This document shows positions 48,534 to 58,402 of a DNA stretch of 64,000 nt, piece by piece (the first letter of the stretch is position 1; each line of letters starts with the position of its first letter). The notes beneath the pieces are model-generated. The model was not told where the DNA came from. It did no database searches and saw nothing but the letters and a program-made list of their open reading frames with translations. The translations under genes and the position numbers were made by a program. Source of the stretch: Jatrophihabitans endophyticus (GTDB taxonomy: Bacteria > Actinomycetota > Actinomycetes > Mycobacteriales > Jatrophihabitantaceae); the NCBI RefSeq assembly GCF_900129455.1, contig NZ_FQVU01000001.1, positions 868,001 through 932,000 on the forward strand. The letters are read 5' to 3'.

Positions 48534-49478
48534 TCAGGACAGCGCGGCCTTGACCGCGTCGAGGTTGGCCGTCATCCACCCGATGTAGTCCTTGCCGTTC
48601 GGCAGCGTCTCCGTGACCGGGACGACGGCCACGCCGTTCTCCTTCGCCGCGGCGAGCACCTTCTCGGTCTCCGGGCCGGACGTCTGCTCGTTGTAGGCCA
48701 GCAGGTCGACCGCCTTGGACGTGAAGAGTCGCAGGGTCTGGTCGAGCACCCGCACCGGGACACCCTCGCCTTCCTCGATGGCCTCGCTGAACTCGGCCGG
48801 CGTCTTGTTCACCAGGCCGCACGCGCTCAGCAGGTAAAGCGGAACCGGTTCGGTGATCGCCACGCCCGCGCCGGGGTGTGCCGACCGGACGGCGGCCTCA
48901 CCGGCTTCGAGCGTGGTCAGCTTCTTGGTCAGGGTCGCGGCGTTGGCCTCGAACACCGCCGCCCCGGCCGGGTCTTCCTTCGACAGGTCCACCGCCAGCT
49001 TCGCCGCGAGCTTACGCACGGTCGGGAAGTCGTACCACACGTGCTCGTTGAGCTCGCCCCCTGCGGGGGCGGTCTTCCCCGACAATTTCACGACGTTGAG
49101 CGTCGTCGGCGACGCGCCGGCGGAGGAGAGCATGCGGTCGACGAAGTCGTCGTACCCGCCGCCGTTCTCGACGACCAGGTCGGCCTTCGACAACGCCAGC
49201 TGCGTGCGGGAGTCGGCCTCGTAGGAGTGCGGATCCTGGTCCGGGTCGGCGATGATCGAGGTGACCTGGACCTTGTCGCCGCCGATCTGCGCGACGATGT
49301 CGCCGTACACGTTGGTCGAGGCGACGACCCGCACCGCCGAGTCACCGCCGGTGGCGCCGGTGCCCGGCGAGCCGCCCGAGCCGCCGGCGTCGTCGCTGGA
49401 CGAGCCACACCCGGCGAGCGCCGCGGCCGTGATCGCGACGAGGGACGCCATGGACCACAGGGCACGACGCGATTTCAT
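48534..49478 (-). CDS. Zinc/manganese-binding lipoprotein (ZnuA/AztC family)
   Basis: A 314-aa cluster A-I solute-binding protein. The lipobox AALAGCGSS near residue 24 is followed by a Gly/Ser linker. Metal-ligand regions are NVYGDIVAQIGGDKV near 59-73, DPDQDPHSYEAD near 79-90 (His), GGELNEHVWYDFPTV near 143-157 (His), and LAYNEQTSGPETEKV near 258-272. ATG 49478 has AAGGAGCTC upstream. The Asp/His-rich loop of ZnuA is replaced by a plain linker, closer to AztC. It is the first gene of the operon and is preceded by a Zur box. Confidence 0.9.
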   Translation of the reverse strand: MKSRRALWSMASLVAITAAALAGCGSSSDDAGGSGGSPGTGATGGDSAVRVVASTNVYGDIVAQIGGDKVQVTSIIADPDQDPHSYEADSRTQLALSKADLVVENGGGYDDFVDRMLSSAGASPTTLNVVKLSGKTAPAGGELNEHVWYDFPTVRKLAAKLAVDLSKEDPAGAAVFEANAATLTKKLTTLEAGEAAVRSAHPGAGVAITEPVPLYLLSACGLVNKTPAEFSEAIEEGEGVPVRVLDQTLRLFTSKAVDLLAYNEQTSGPETEKVLAAAKENGVAVVPVTETLPNGKDYIGWMTANLDAVKAALS

Positions 49479-49510
49479 GAGAGCTCCTTCGGCCCGGGCC
49501 GTCCCGGTGT

Positions 49511-49525
49511 TGAGAATGATGTTCA
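49511..49525. promoter_or_regulatory. Zur/Fur-family operator of the zinc transport operon
   Basis: TGAGAATGATGTTCA is a 7-1-7 inverted repeat (TGAxAAT-x-ATxxTCA) matching Fur-family zinc boxes. It lies 33 bp upstream of the binding-protein ATG, within the expected promoter. Repression under zinc sufficiency is inferred. Confidence 0.7.
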
Positions 49526-49645
49526 TTGTGAGAACCAGAGTAGAACGCGATCGGGGCGCCTGACCACGCGGGTCCCCGACGGGACGCGCAGGTGCCCGCC
49601 TCGATGACCGGTTCGGTCAGCGTCAGGTGCTGCTGGACTGCGAGG

Positions 49646-50296
49646 ATGGCTCGGGTGACCATCGCCGACGATTCCTGGCAGCACCCCGATCCGCGCCGGT
49701 CGGGGGTTGCGCTGGTGCGGGTTCCCGAGCCCGTCCTGCACGCCTTGGCCCGGGGCGAGGACCCCCGCAGCCCCGAGCACCCGGTGACGCCGTATCTCGC
49801 CGGCGTCGAGTGTGCCGGCCTGTGGCGCAGACGGAGTCGGCAGCTGCTGGAGAGCCCGGCGGATGCGCCCTGGGTGACGCGGTTCGTCGTCGTCGCGGGC
49901 GTCGACGCGCCGGTCGGGCTGGCGGGTTTTCACGGGCCGCCGGACGAGCGCGGGATGGTCGAGGTCGGCTACCGCATCGACCCCGCCCAGCGACGCCGGG
50001 GTTACGCCACACAGTCTCTGGAGACGCTGCTCGCGGTCGCCCGCACCCATCCCGACGTCCACGTCGTGCGGGCCACGATCACCCCGGTCAACAACGCCTC
50101 GCGCTCGCTGGTCGAGCGCTACGGCTTCGACGAGGTGGGCGAGCAGTGGGACGACGAGGACGGCCAGGAGCTCGTCTACGAGGTGGCCGCCGGCGGGCGG
50201 GCCGAGAGGGCAGCGACCGGTTCTGCGGTGCGGCGTGCGGGGCAGGTCGTCGCGGACGTCGCGAGCGCGATCGGGCGGGCCATGCCGGGCGCGTGA
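49646..50296 (+). CDS. GNAT-family N-acetyltransferase
   Basis: A 216-aa acetyltransferase of the RimJ/RimL type. The acetyl-CoA pyrophosphate loop is IDPAQRRRGYATQSLETLLA near residues 112-131 (RxxGYA), followed by VRATITPVNNASRSLVERYG near 142-161 and FDEVGEQ. The acceptor amine is unknown. About 40 C-terminal residues after the fold are Ala/Arg-rich. ATG 49646 is chosen from the MARVTIADD start. It stands alone, divergent from the zinc operon. The 182 bp after it contain no gene. Confidence 0.85.
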   Translation: MARVTIADDSWQHPDPRRSGVALVRVPEPVLHALARGEDPRSPEHPVTPYLAGVECAGLWRRRSRQLLESPADAPWVTRFVVVAGVDAPVGLAGFHGPPDERGMVEVGYRIDPAQRRRGYATQSLETLLAVARTHPDVHVVRATITPVNNASRSLVERYGFDEVGEQWDDEDGQELVYEVAAGGRAERAATGSAVRRAGQVVADVASAIGRAMPGA

Positions 50297-50478
50297 CCGC
50301 CGAAGTCCGGGCGCTGCCGCGGATCGGCGGACCCGGTGGCCACTGCCGCAGTCAGCACGCCGACCGGGCGGCCTCCGTGACGGTCAGCCGGGTGCCCTTC
50401 CTGCTCAAGGTTGAACCCGCTGTCACGGCTCGGTCCACGGGCCCAGCCAGAAGGGTCTGACGCGCACCAACCGGACAG

Positions 50479-50973
50479 TCAGGGTTCAGTCAACATGCGC
50501 TTGAGTTCCTTGCTCATGAGTGGCCGACGTACGTCGGGGTCTCTCACCATTACCGCCAGCTGACCGATGGTGACAATCTGCGTTGTGACAGTCGAGATTT
50601 CCCTGGTCATGAAGCCGATAGCCGCGTAACGCTCGCCGTCCGACATTCGCGGGTCCCGTGGATCCAGGACTACGCCGAAGTAGGGTCCGCGCCCCGGCCA
50701 GCGGCTCGGCTCGGCGACTCGGGGCACGTCGCCGCCCAAGCGCTCGAACGACGTGTGCAACTGGCATTGAGCGTCGGTCGGCCATTCGCCCGGAAACAAG
50801 AGGCGGGCGCTGACCCCCAGGTCGACAGCGACACGGCTGCCGTTGAAGATCGTCCGCGGACTGGCCACCCAGATCAGCTCGCGGTGTCGTCGGTAGTAGC
50901 TGGCATGCCTACCGACCATTCCTTGCGACATCAAGCCATCAGCGATGGATCGCACCAGTTCAGCCGAGTTCAT
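50479..50973 (-). CDS. Hypothetical protein, possible second immunity protein of the RHS locus
   Basis: A 164-aa soluble protein starting MNSAELVRSIADGLMSQGMV, with RVAVDLGVSARLLFPGEWP near residue 47 and PYFGVVLDPRDPRMSDGERY near 97-116. The strand-helix pattern recalls DUF4304-like immunity families, but I cannot confirm it. It lies downstream of the Imm33-like gene in the same direction after a 140-bp gap, the usual place for accessory immunity genes in polymorphic-toxin loci. GC content is a little lower than that of the backbone. Confidence 0.55.
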   Translation of the reverse strand: MNSAELVRSIADGLMSQGMVGRHASYYRRHRELIWVASPRTIFNGSRVAVDLGVSARLLFPGEWPTDAQCQLHTSFERLGGDVPRVAEPSRWPGRGPYFGVVLDPRDPRMSDGERYAAIGFMTREISTVTTQIVTIGQLAVMVRDPDVRRPLMSKELKRMLTEP

Positions 50974-51113
50974 GCGCTCGCGCCCGCGATGTTCGTCATC
51001 GCCGCTCAGCGGCTTGCTTCAGGACACCCAAAAGCACCTCTGGACGCATGTTCAGCGGCACGACGCTGGAAACCTGCGAGTCGCCGCTGAGCATCTTCTC
51101 GCCCGGTCGACAA

Positions 51114-51473
51114 TCACTCGATGCCAGGCCGAAGCAAGTCACCGTCGTACCACACATCCTCGTACCCCGGCGCCAGCAAGAAACGCCACCCGGGCGGCAA
51201 CGCAAGGTACGGAAACACCACGGGGCACCATTCCCGAAGATGCCGGACATGGAGCGGGACAAAAAAATCAGAAGCATTTGACAGTGTCTCGCCGGCCCAG
51301 ATATACCACCCTGCCACACCATCGGTGACCGGGTGCCGCATGCCATTGACGGGCCAGAGATCATCGCGAACATTGCGCGCGACCCCAATCTCCGCACCCT
51401 CACAGGGCGGAACGGGATCGACTGAAAACCGATTCGCTATTAGCCGCTGGTCCGTCGTCACCGAGTCACTCAT
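51114..51473 (-). CDS. Imm33/DUF2185-like immunity protein
   Basis: A 119-aa protein. The diagnostic block GVAGWYIWAGETLSNASDFF near residues 51-70, LREWCPVVFPYLALPPGWRF near 79-98, and YEDVWYDGDLL near 104-114 matches Imm33-type immunity proteins as I know them. Its ATG overlaps the ancestral stop codon of the RHS toxin (ATGA at 51470-51473), which is visible only when the toxin frameshift is undone. It should neutralise the HNH-like tip of the adjacent RHS protein. The gene is intact although the toxin is not. Confidence 0.75.
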   Translation of the reverse strand: MSDSVTTDQRLIANRFSVDPVPPCEGAEIGVARNVRDDLWPVNGMRHPVTDGVAGWYIWAGETLSNASDFFVPLHVRHLREWCPVVFPYLALPPGWRFLLAPGYEDVWYDGDLLRPGIE

Positions 51474-54400
51474 GGTTCAAGACCAAATAGCGCATGCATG
51501 AGGATCGAATAATAACTGTACGAGGCGCCCTGCCTCGCAGAACACAACGGGCACTGCGGTCTGACCGACTCAATGGAACGCGCATTCGATCCAAATTAAT
51601 GGTCCCCGTTTCATAATACTCCTGGACCAACGGATACGTGTGGTCAGCCACTTGCCCGTCGCTCACCGTGCCGAAGCTTACACACGGTTGCCCCTGAACA
51701 GACTGCCGCTGAGCCGCAGTCGTAGCGCCATTCGGTCGCGAGTACGAGGTGCGCGGGACGGAGGATGAATCGCCCAGATCGGCTGTGGCTGCGGAGTCGT
51801 CTTCCCCGGGGTCGGCTTCAACCTCCTCAGCGGCTCGATCGCCTTCGGCAGCTGTGTCCGAGGTCGTCTCGTCACCGGACTCGGCGGGGTGGAAAGTCTT
51901 GGGTTCGGACGCGGCCTTCGCCGCCGGGTCCTCGGCCGGCGCCGAATCGGGATGATCGACCGCACGCTGAACACCCTGCCGAGCACGCTGCTCGGTATTC
52001 CTCGGCGTGACCCGCTCCGGCTCAGCCCCCGACCCACAATCACCCAACGACGGATTCGTGAAGCTCTCCAGCAGCAGCAACACCTCGGGGTCCTCGACGA
52101 CGAACTCCGCGCCGTCCTCGAGAAACTCACCGCCGTCCTCGAGAACGTCCTCCCACCACGGCCGACTCTCGACCCGCTCCGGATGCCGCGCCTCGTCCTC
52201 GAGTTCACGCTCGTACTGACTGCGCGACTCGCCGCCGTGCTCCTCCTCGAACTCCTCCTCGTCCCAGGCCCGCTCCTCGCGCTCCGCAGCCCGCTCGTCG
52301 CGCGCGTCCTCGCGCTCGACCTCGGCATCCTCGCGCGCCTGCTCGGCGTGCTCGCGCGCGATCTCGCGATGCAGATCACGGATCTGCCGCTCGGCGCGCT
52401 CCTCCTCCTTGCGCTCCTCGGCCTGCTCGACGGCCTCGCGTTCGTAGTCGCGGCACGCACTGTGGCCGGAGCGGTCGGTGCGATCGAGCGGATCGTCGTT
52501 GCCGTAGGCGTACCGGTTCGCGTTCACCGCCGGCGTCGGCGGGTTCTGCTGCGAGTCCGCGCTCAGGAAGCGGTTCAGCACCGGGCTGTACCACCGCGAC
52601 GCCGTCATCACGTTTCCGTCGGAGTCGGTCCACCCGCCCTCGAAGCCCAGCGCCGTCCGGGCGGTGCCGGTGTGCTTGGCCGCGCCGTAGGCGGCGTAGT
52701 TGTTCGATCCGCCCACTCCGGCCTTCGACAACTGCTCCAGCACGTCGCCGTGATCGTCAGTGACGAGGTCGGTGGTGGCCGAGCCCGACGTCGAGGTGAT
52801 CGGTGCGCCCGACGGCGTGCGACCGAAGGTCTGCGAACCGTCGCTCACCGGCTCGGTGCCCACGCCGTCGTAGCTGAACGTGTTGTCGGCGCCCTGGCCG
52901 GAGATCGACGAAGTCCGGCCGAGCGCGTCGTAGGAATAGGTTCGTCCGCCGGTGGCGACGAGCTCGTCGTAGGCGTCGAACGACGACGAGGTGCTGTCAC
53001 CGTTCGGAGCGGTGACCGAATCGAGCGTGCCCCGCAGCGAGTAGCCGTAGCGAGTGGTACCCGCCGCGTTCGTCGACGACGTCAGCTCGTCCTGCTCGTT
53101 GTACGCCGCGGTGTAACCGTCGCCCTTGGTCAGGTTGCCGTCGCCGTCGTAGCCGAACGTCGTCGTCGTGGTACCGCTCTTCGACGTGGCAAGTCGGCCG
53201 AGCGCGTCGTAGGTGTAGGTGGTGCTGCCGGCCGTGCACCCGGTGGAGCAGGAGGTGGCCGACGAGGTGACCTGCCCGGCTGCGTTGCGGCCGTAGGTGT
53301 AGCTCGTCAGGTTCTTGCCGGCGGGATCGGCGACGGTCTCGCTGGTCGTCCGGTGCTGGCCGTCGTAGCCGTAGGCGATCGACGCGACACCCTCGTAGGT
53401 CGTCTTGGCCACTTGCCCGTTCGCGGTGTAGGACCAGTCGGTCGTGCTGCCGGCCGCGGGGCCGGCCTGCTTCGTCAGGTTCCCGGCGGCGTCGTAGGAG
53501 AAGGTCGCCGAACCCGCCGCGTCCGTCCGCGCGCGGAGGTTGTCCGCGGCGTCGTACGTCATCGACGCCTGGCCGCCCGCATCCGACGACGTGAGCACCT
53601 GACCGCGATCCTCGTAGGTCGCGGTGACCGTCGTCGAACCGCTGGTCGCCTTAGTGAGTCGACCGTCGTCGTCGTAGGTGTAGTCGCGTTGCTCGGCCGC
53701 CGCGCCCGAACCGGTCACGCCGGCGACCTCACCCGCCGCGTTGTAGTGCCTCGTGACGCTGACGCCGCCGGGGCGGGTCGTGGTCACCGGTCGACCGTCG
53801 GCGTCGTAGGCGACGGTCGTGGCCCGGTCGGCGAGCGCGGTGTCGCCGGCGACGGCAGGCAGGACGGAACTCTCCTGCCTGCCCAGCGAGTTGTAGGTGT
53901 AGCTCGTGGTGTAGCCATTCGGGTCGGTGTAGGACGTGCGATTGCCCTGCGCGTCGTAGCCGAAGCTGGTCGTGTTCGTCCCGCCGTTGCCGTCGGGCTG
54001 GGTCTGCCGGGTGAGGTTCCCGTCGCCGTCGTACGTGCTCGTGACCACGTGGCCGGATTCGTCGGTCTCCGTCGACCTGTTCCCGTCGCCGTCGTACGTG
54101 GCGCTCGTCGAGCTCAGGACGGTCCCGGTCGTGGACAGCTGTTGCGTCCCGATCTGGCGTCCGGCCTCGTCGAGCTGCACCACGCTGCTGGTGCCGTCGG
54201 GAGCGGTCACGCTCACGGCTCGATCGGCCGAGTCGTAGGCCGTGGTCGTCGTCTTCCCCGTCGGCGACGTCTCCGACACGCGGTTCTGCAACCGGTCGTA
54301 GCCGTACGCGGTCTTGTTGCCGAGCGGATCGGTCATCGACAGGTCGTTGCCGAGCCGGTCGATCACGTACGTGGTCGTGTCCGCCGAGGGTGTCGGGTAT

Positions 54401-56690
54401 CGCTCGTCGTCGGTGGCGGTGACCCGGTGACCGAGCTCGTCGTAGGTCTGCTCGGTCCGGGCCCCGGTGGGCGATGTGCTGGTGAGCTGCTCGCCTTCCG
54501 GGTCGTAGGTGAAGGTCTGTTTGGCGCCACCCGGCAGCGTCACCGACGCGACGTTCCCGAGCTGGTCGTACCCGGCCACCTGCCGGTAGTTCATCGCGTC
54601 CGACTGCGACACCGGCCGTGACATCGCGTCGTAGGTGTAGCTGACCGTCGGCGTCACAGCGTCGCTGGCCCCGGGAGCCGTGTACGGCGAGGCCGCGACG
54701 GTCGTGACGTCACCGTCACCGTCGTGCGCGTAGGTCACGACGTTCCCGTCGGCGTCGCGCGATGCCTCGGTCTCGCCGAACGTGTCGTAACCCGTCGACC
54801 AGGTCGGGACGACGTCGGCGCCGGACTGCCCGTCCGCGATCTTCGGCTTGGCCACGGACTCCACCTGGCCGACCTGGTCGTAGCCGTAGCTGACCTTGCG
54901 GCCGGCCGGCGAGGTCTTCGACAGCAGCCGACCCGCGGTGTCGCGGGTGTAGGTGGTGGTCAGCGACGAGCTGCCGTTCTTGTTCACCGCGCTGGTCAGG
55001 TTGTTCCCTGCGTCGTAGGCCAGGGTCGTCTGATGCGGGTCGGTGATCTTGGCCGGCGACGTCGAGGTGTCGGCGTCTTCGGTGGTCGTGGCGGTGATGT
55101 TGCCGACGGGGTCGTGACTCACCGCGCGTGTTCGCACCTTGTACAGGGCGACGAAGTCGTCGGTCTCGATGGGCCGGTTCGCGGCATCGGAGAAGATCGA
55201 GCTGCTGCGCAGACAAGGGTCGACACCGGCGGGGTCGCACCCGGCGTAGTGCCGGGACGCGTTGCCCGCGGCGTCGTACTCCCAGCGTTCCTGGGACGCC
55301 GCCGGGGTGCCGCTCGCCTGCACGCGATCGGCCAGCAGACCGTCGTCGAGATAGTGGTAGGCCGTGACCCGGCCCATCGCGTCGGTCACCGACGCGAGCC
55401 GACCGGCGGGGTCGTAGGCGCGTGACTCGAGGACGAGGTCGGTCGGCGCGGACGGTGCGTTGGGGTCGCCGACGTAGTTCGCCAGCGTCGTCGTCTGCAG
55501 TTCACCGGTCGCGGAGTACCCGTAGCCGAGCTTGTCACCGTCGGGCAGGACGGTGGCCGACCGTTCGCCCATCGCGTTGAACTGCTGGGTGGTCTTGTTG
55601 CCCTCGGCATCGGTGCTCGACGCGAGGCGTCCGCCGGCGGTGTAGGTGTAGGTGCTCGTTCGCGCGTCGTCGGTGCCGGCGACGTCGGCGAGGCTCACGG
55701 AGTCGACGTTGCCGTCGTCGTCGTAGCCATAAGTCCTGCGCAGCCGGTGATGGGCCTTGGTGACGGCGTCGACGGTCTCGGGCTCGGTGACCGTGAGCGG
55801 GCGGTTCTCGGCGTCGTAGGTGTACGTCGTCCTGATACCGGCCGGGTAGCTCGAGTCGGTCACGACCCGGGCCGACGGCCCGTAGCTGTCGGCCGTGTAC
55901 TCGTATCTGGTGACGGCTCCCATGGGAGACGTGATCGTCGCGACCTGTCCCCCGCTGAAGTAGGTGTACGACGTCTTGGCGCCGTTGGCGTCGGTCACCG
56001 AGGCCAGTTGATTGCCGATCTGCGTCCCGCCGTCGGCGGCCGGTGTGGACGACGTCGTGTACGTGTAGGTCGTCACGCGACCCTTCGGTGCCGCACCGGT
56101 GGCCGGCTCGGTGACCGTGCTGACCAGGCCTTGCGCGTTGTAGGTCCACGTCGTCACGTAACCGGGGTGGGTGTTGTCGGCGACGACGTTGGCATAGGTG
56201 CGGGGGTCCGAGGCGGTCAGGATCTTTCCCGCCGCGTAGTCCGTCGCACTGGTGGAGGTGTCGTACGTGGCCGTCGACTTCTGACAGCTGTTCCTGCTCC
56301 GACACGTGACCTTGGTCGTGACGTCGCCGAGCGCGTCGTGCGCCAGCGTCGTCGTGTGCCCGTCCGGGTCGGTCGTCGCCTCCCGGAAGCCGCGGTTGTC
56401 GTACGCGTACCGGGTCGTGTTGCCCAGCGCGTCGGTGTGGGCGACGAGGCGGGATCCTGCCGCGGGGTCGAGGTCGTCGGTCTCGGTGTTGCCGTCGGGA
56501 TCGGTCACGCGGACGTGCGTCGTCGGCAGCAATGACGTCGAGGAGCCACGCGCGGCGAACAGCGACCGGGCGCCGGCCGCCAGGGCCGAGTCGACGCGGT
56601 GGTTGTAGATGCCGACCTCGGCGATGTCCCCGTCGAACCAGCCCTGCGGATTCGCCGCGTACGCCGAACCCGCGTCGTCCTTCGTCGAAC
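51466..56690 (-). pseudogene. RHS polymorphic toxin: 5'-truncated and frameshifted in its nuclease tip
   Basis: About 1740 codons of continuous RHS/YD-repeat sequence: a LamG fragment (NPQGWFDGDIAEVGIYNHRV), tens of YDAxGRL-type repeats, and the core end RWYSPVLNRFLSADSQQ then NRYAYGNDDPLDRTDRSGH. A highly charged coiled coil follows, then the tip CVSFGTVSDGQVADHTYPLV. There is no start codon, signal peptide or N-terminal region: it begins abruptly at a junction with a hydrolase gene. At 51579-51582 a duplicated CG shifts the frame; the other frame reads RSIESVRPQCPLCSARQGAS and stops at 51470, in ATGA overlap with the immunity gene. So both secretion and toxin parts are damaged. Confidence 0.85.
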
Positions 56691-57211
56691 GTGGTGGCCG
56701 GTACGAAGCTCCCGGCGAAGAAGCCGGCGGCCGCGATGCGCCGCTCGACCAGGGCAAGTCGGATGCCGAGGGCGATCACTCCCCCGGACCAGCCCACCGG
56801 CCCGTCGATCCCGGGCATGGCGAGCAGGGCGTCCAGGACGGCCTGCCATTCCGGGGCGGCCTGCTCGACCAACGGCGGGACGAGCCGCTCGACCGCGTCG
56901 CCGACCGGCTCGCCGGCCGCGAGCGCCCGGTGCAGCTCCGCGCGGGCCCGTTCGGCCTCAGCGGAACGCGGTCGGTCGCCGCTGCCGGGGAGCTCGATGG
57001 TGGCCGCGGCGAACCCGCCTGCCACCGCCCGAGCCGCCCGGGCGGCCAGCCGGGGGTACATCGCGCGCAGTCCGCCGGGATGGCCGATCAGGAGCAGCGG
57101 CGTGGACGTCGCGGTCGTCGTCGGCGTCCACAGGATGCCGGGGATCTCGTCGAGGACGAGGTCGCGCTCGCGGATGCCGCCGGGGAGCTGTCGTTGCGAG
57201 GTGAATCGCAT
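56681..57211 (-). pseudogene. Alpha/beta hydrolase, 3'-truncated by fusion to the RHS gene
   Basis: From ATG 57211, with GAAAGG upstream, 177 codons of a dienelactone-hydrolase-like protein: MRFTSQRQLPGGIRERDLVL, LLLIGHPGGLRAMYPRLAAR, nucleophile region GPVGWSGGVIALGIRLALVE and GFFAGSFVPATTFDE. Then family similarity stops, at 56675-56690. The catalytic Asp and His regions expected in the next 60-80 residues are missing; the sequence beyond is RHS in another frame. The nucleophile position reads GWSGG, so the gene was probably active before the deletion. Confidence 0.8.
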
Positions 57212-57332
57212 GGTCGCGCCTTTCGGGAGAGCTATCGCCAGAAGCGCTCCCGGACGACCTATCGCCCGACCGTGACCCCCGCGGGGAGCACCCATGTCGT
57301 CATGTCGGTCACGGATACCACCTCCTCGTCGC

Positions 57333-58319
57333 TCACACGGTCTCGGGGACGGTAGCAACGTCCCGTTCCGCTGTCGTCCGGTTTCCGACGGCGCGAGCCC
57401 GTGGGTCGAGGCGCAGCGCGACCGCGGTGGCGGCGACCACGGCGGCCAGCACCACACCGAGCACGGTGAGCGTCAGGGCGTCGGGGGCGGTGACGGGTTG
57501 GCCCCGCAGCGCCTGCCACAGGCTCACGCCGAACAGTCCGGCCCACCCGCCGGCGCCGATCAGCACGAGCCGGACGTGCGTCGCCTCGGTCAGCCGCGCG
57601 GTCGTGGGCAGGAGCGTCAGCACGAGGGCGAGCAGGGGCAACGCCTGCAGGGTGTGCAGGCCCACGAAATGCGGAATGCGCAGGTCGCCACCGACCGTGG
57701 ACCATCCGGTCAGCGGCAACGACGCTCCCCCGTCGGCGGCGCCGACGGTGTGCCCGCCGCGTATCGGCGCACCGTGCTGCGACGCGCGCGGAACGATCAT
57801 GAGGAAGCCGACCGACATGCCGAGCACGGTGCCGCCGACCCCGAGCCGGATCGCCAGGGTGGTGGCCCGGTGCGCCACCGGTGCCTCGCGCAGGAGCGCG
57901 ACACCGACCGCGATGGTGGCGGTGAAGATGACCGCGACGGCGACGCCCATGCCGGCGAAGACCACGCGGTCGACCGGGGTCGCGTAGTCGAAGTGGCTCT
58001 GCCGTCCGCGCAGCACCTGCATCACGATCGCGAGCATCTCCAGGCCGGAACCGACGGCGATGACCGTGCCCGCGCGGTGCGCGAACCGACGCACCCGCGG
58101 CCGCCGCAACCGGGAGGTCAGCCATGCCAGGGTCACCGCGTACGCGAGGAACGAGATCGAGAACAGCAGCGGCTTGGCCCAGATGGGCACGCCGACCAGC
58201 ACCCGGTCGTCGGCCGCGTACCCCACACCCGACACCGCCCCGGTGACCACCATCGACGCCGCGAACCGCATCAGGGGACGGTGCCAGTGCATCGCCTCGC
58301 GCAGTGCCATGGTGGGCAT
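57333..58319 (-). CDS. Integral membrane protein of unknown function
   Basis: A 328-aa polytopic protein with about eight hydrophobic segments (beginning near residues 13, 38, 70, 107, 145, 210, 250 and 290). Its cytoplasmic loops are Arg-rich, and an unusual loop GGHTVGAADGGASLPLTGWS lies near 185-204. HFVGLHTLQALPLL near 219 resembles heme-ligating histidines in some membrane oxidases, but I cannot assign a family. ATG 58319 has AGGAGA upstream. It is divergent from a TetR regulator 84 bp away, which probably controls it. Confidence 0.75.
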   Translation of the reverse strand: MPTMALREAMHWHRPLMRFAASMVVTGAVSGVGYAADDRVLVGVPIWAKPLLFSISFLAYAVTLAWLTSRLRRPRVRRFAHRAGTVIAVGSGLEMLAIVMQVLRGRQSHFDYATPVDRVVFAGMGVAVAVIFTATIAVGVALLREAPVAHRATTLAIRLGVGGTVLGMSVGFLMIVPRASQHGAPIRGGHTVGAADGGASLPLTGWSTVGGDLRIPHFVGLHTLQALPLLALVLTLLPTTARLTEATHVRLVLIGAGGWAGLFGVSLWQALRGQPVTAPDALTLTVLGVVLAAVVAATAVALRLDPRARAVGNRTTAERDVATVPETV

Positions 58320-58402
58320 CGTCGTCTCCTGACCGAGTTGTCGTCCCTCGACCCGGTGGTGCCCCGCCCGACCAACTCGTAAACAGTTGTAAATTGCTGC
58401 TC

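Noticed and set aside
50996-51403. 135-codon minus-strand frame overlapping the Imm33-like gene
   Set aside because: The Cys/Arg/Ser-rich composition is that of a shadow; the overlapping frame has the conserved immunity motifs.
51889-54621. 910-codon plus-strand frame opposite the RHS gene
   Set aside because: Low-complexity Leu/Arg/Val composition with no motif; a shadow of the RHS YD repeats.
58380-58397. GTAAA direct repeats between the membrane protein and tetR genes
   Set aside because: Plausible operator but too short and not palindromic for a TetR dimer; kept only as a note in the gene entry.
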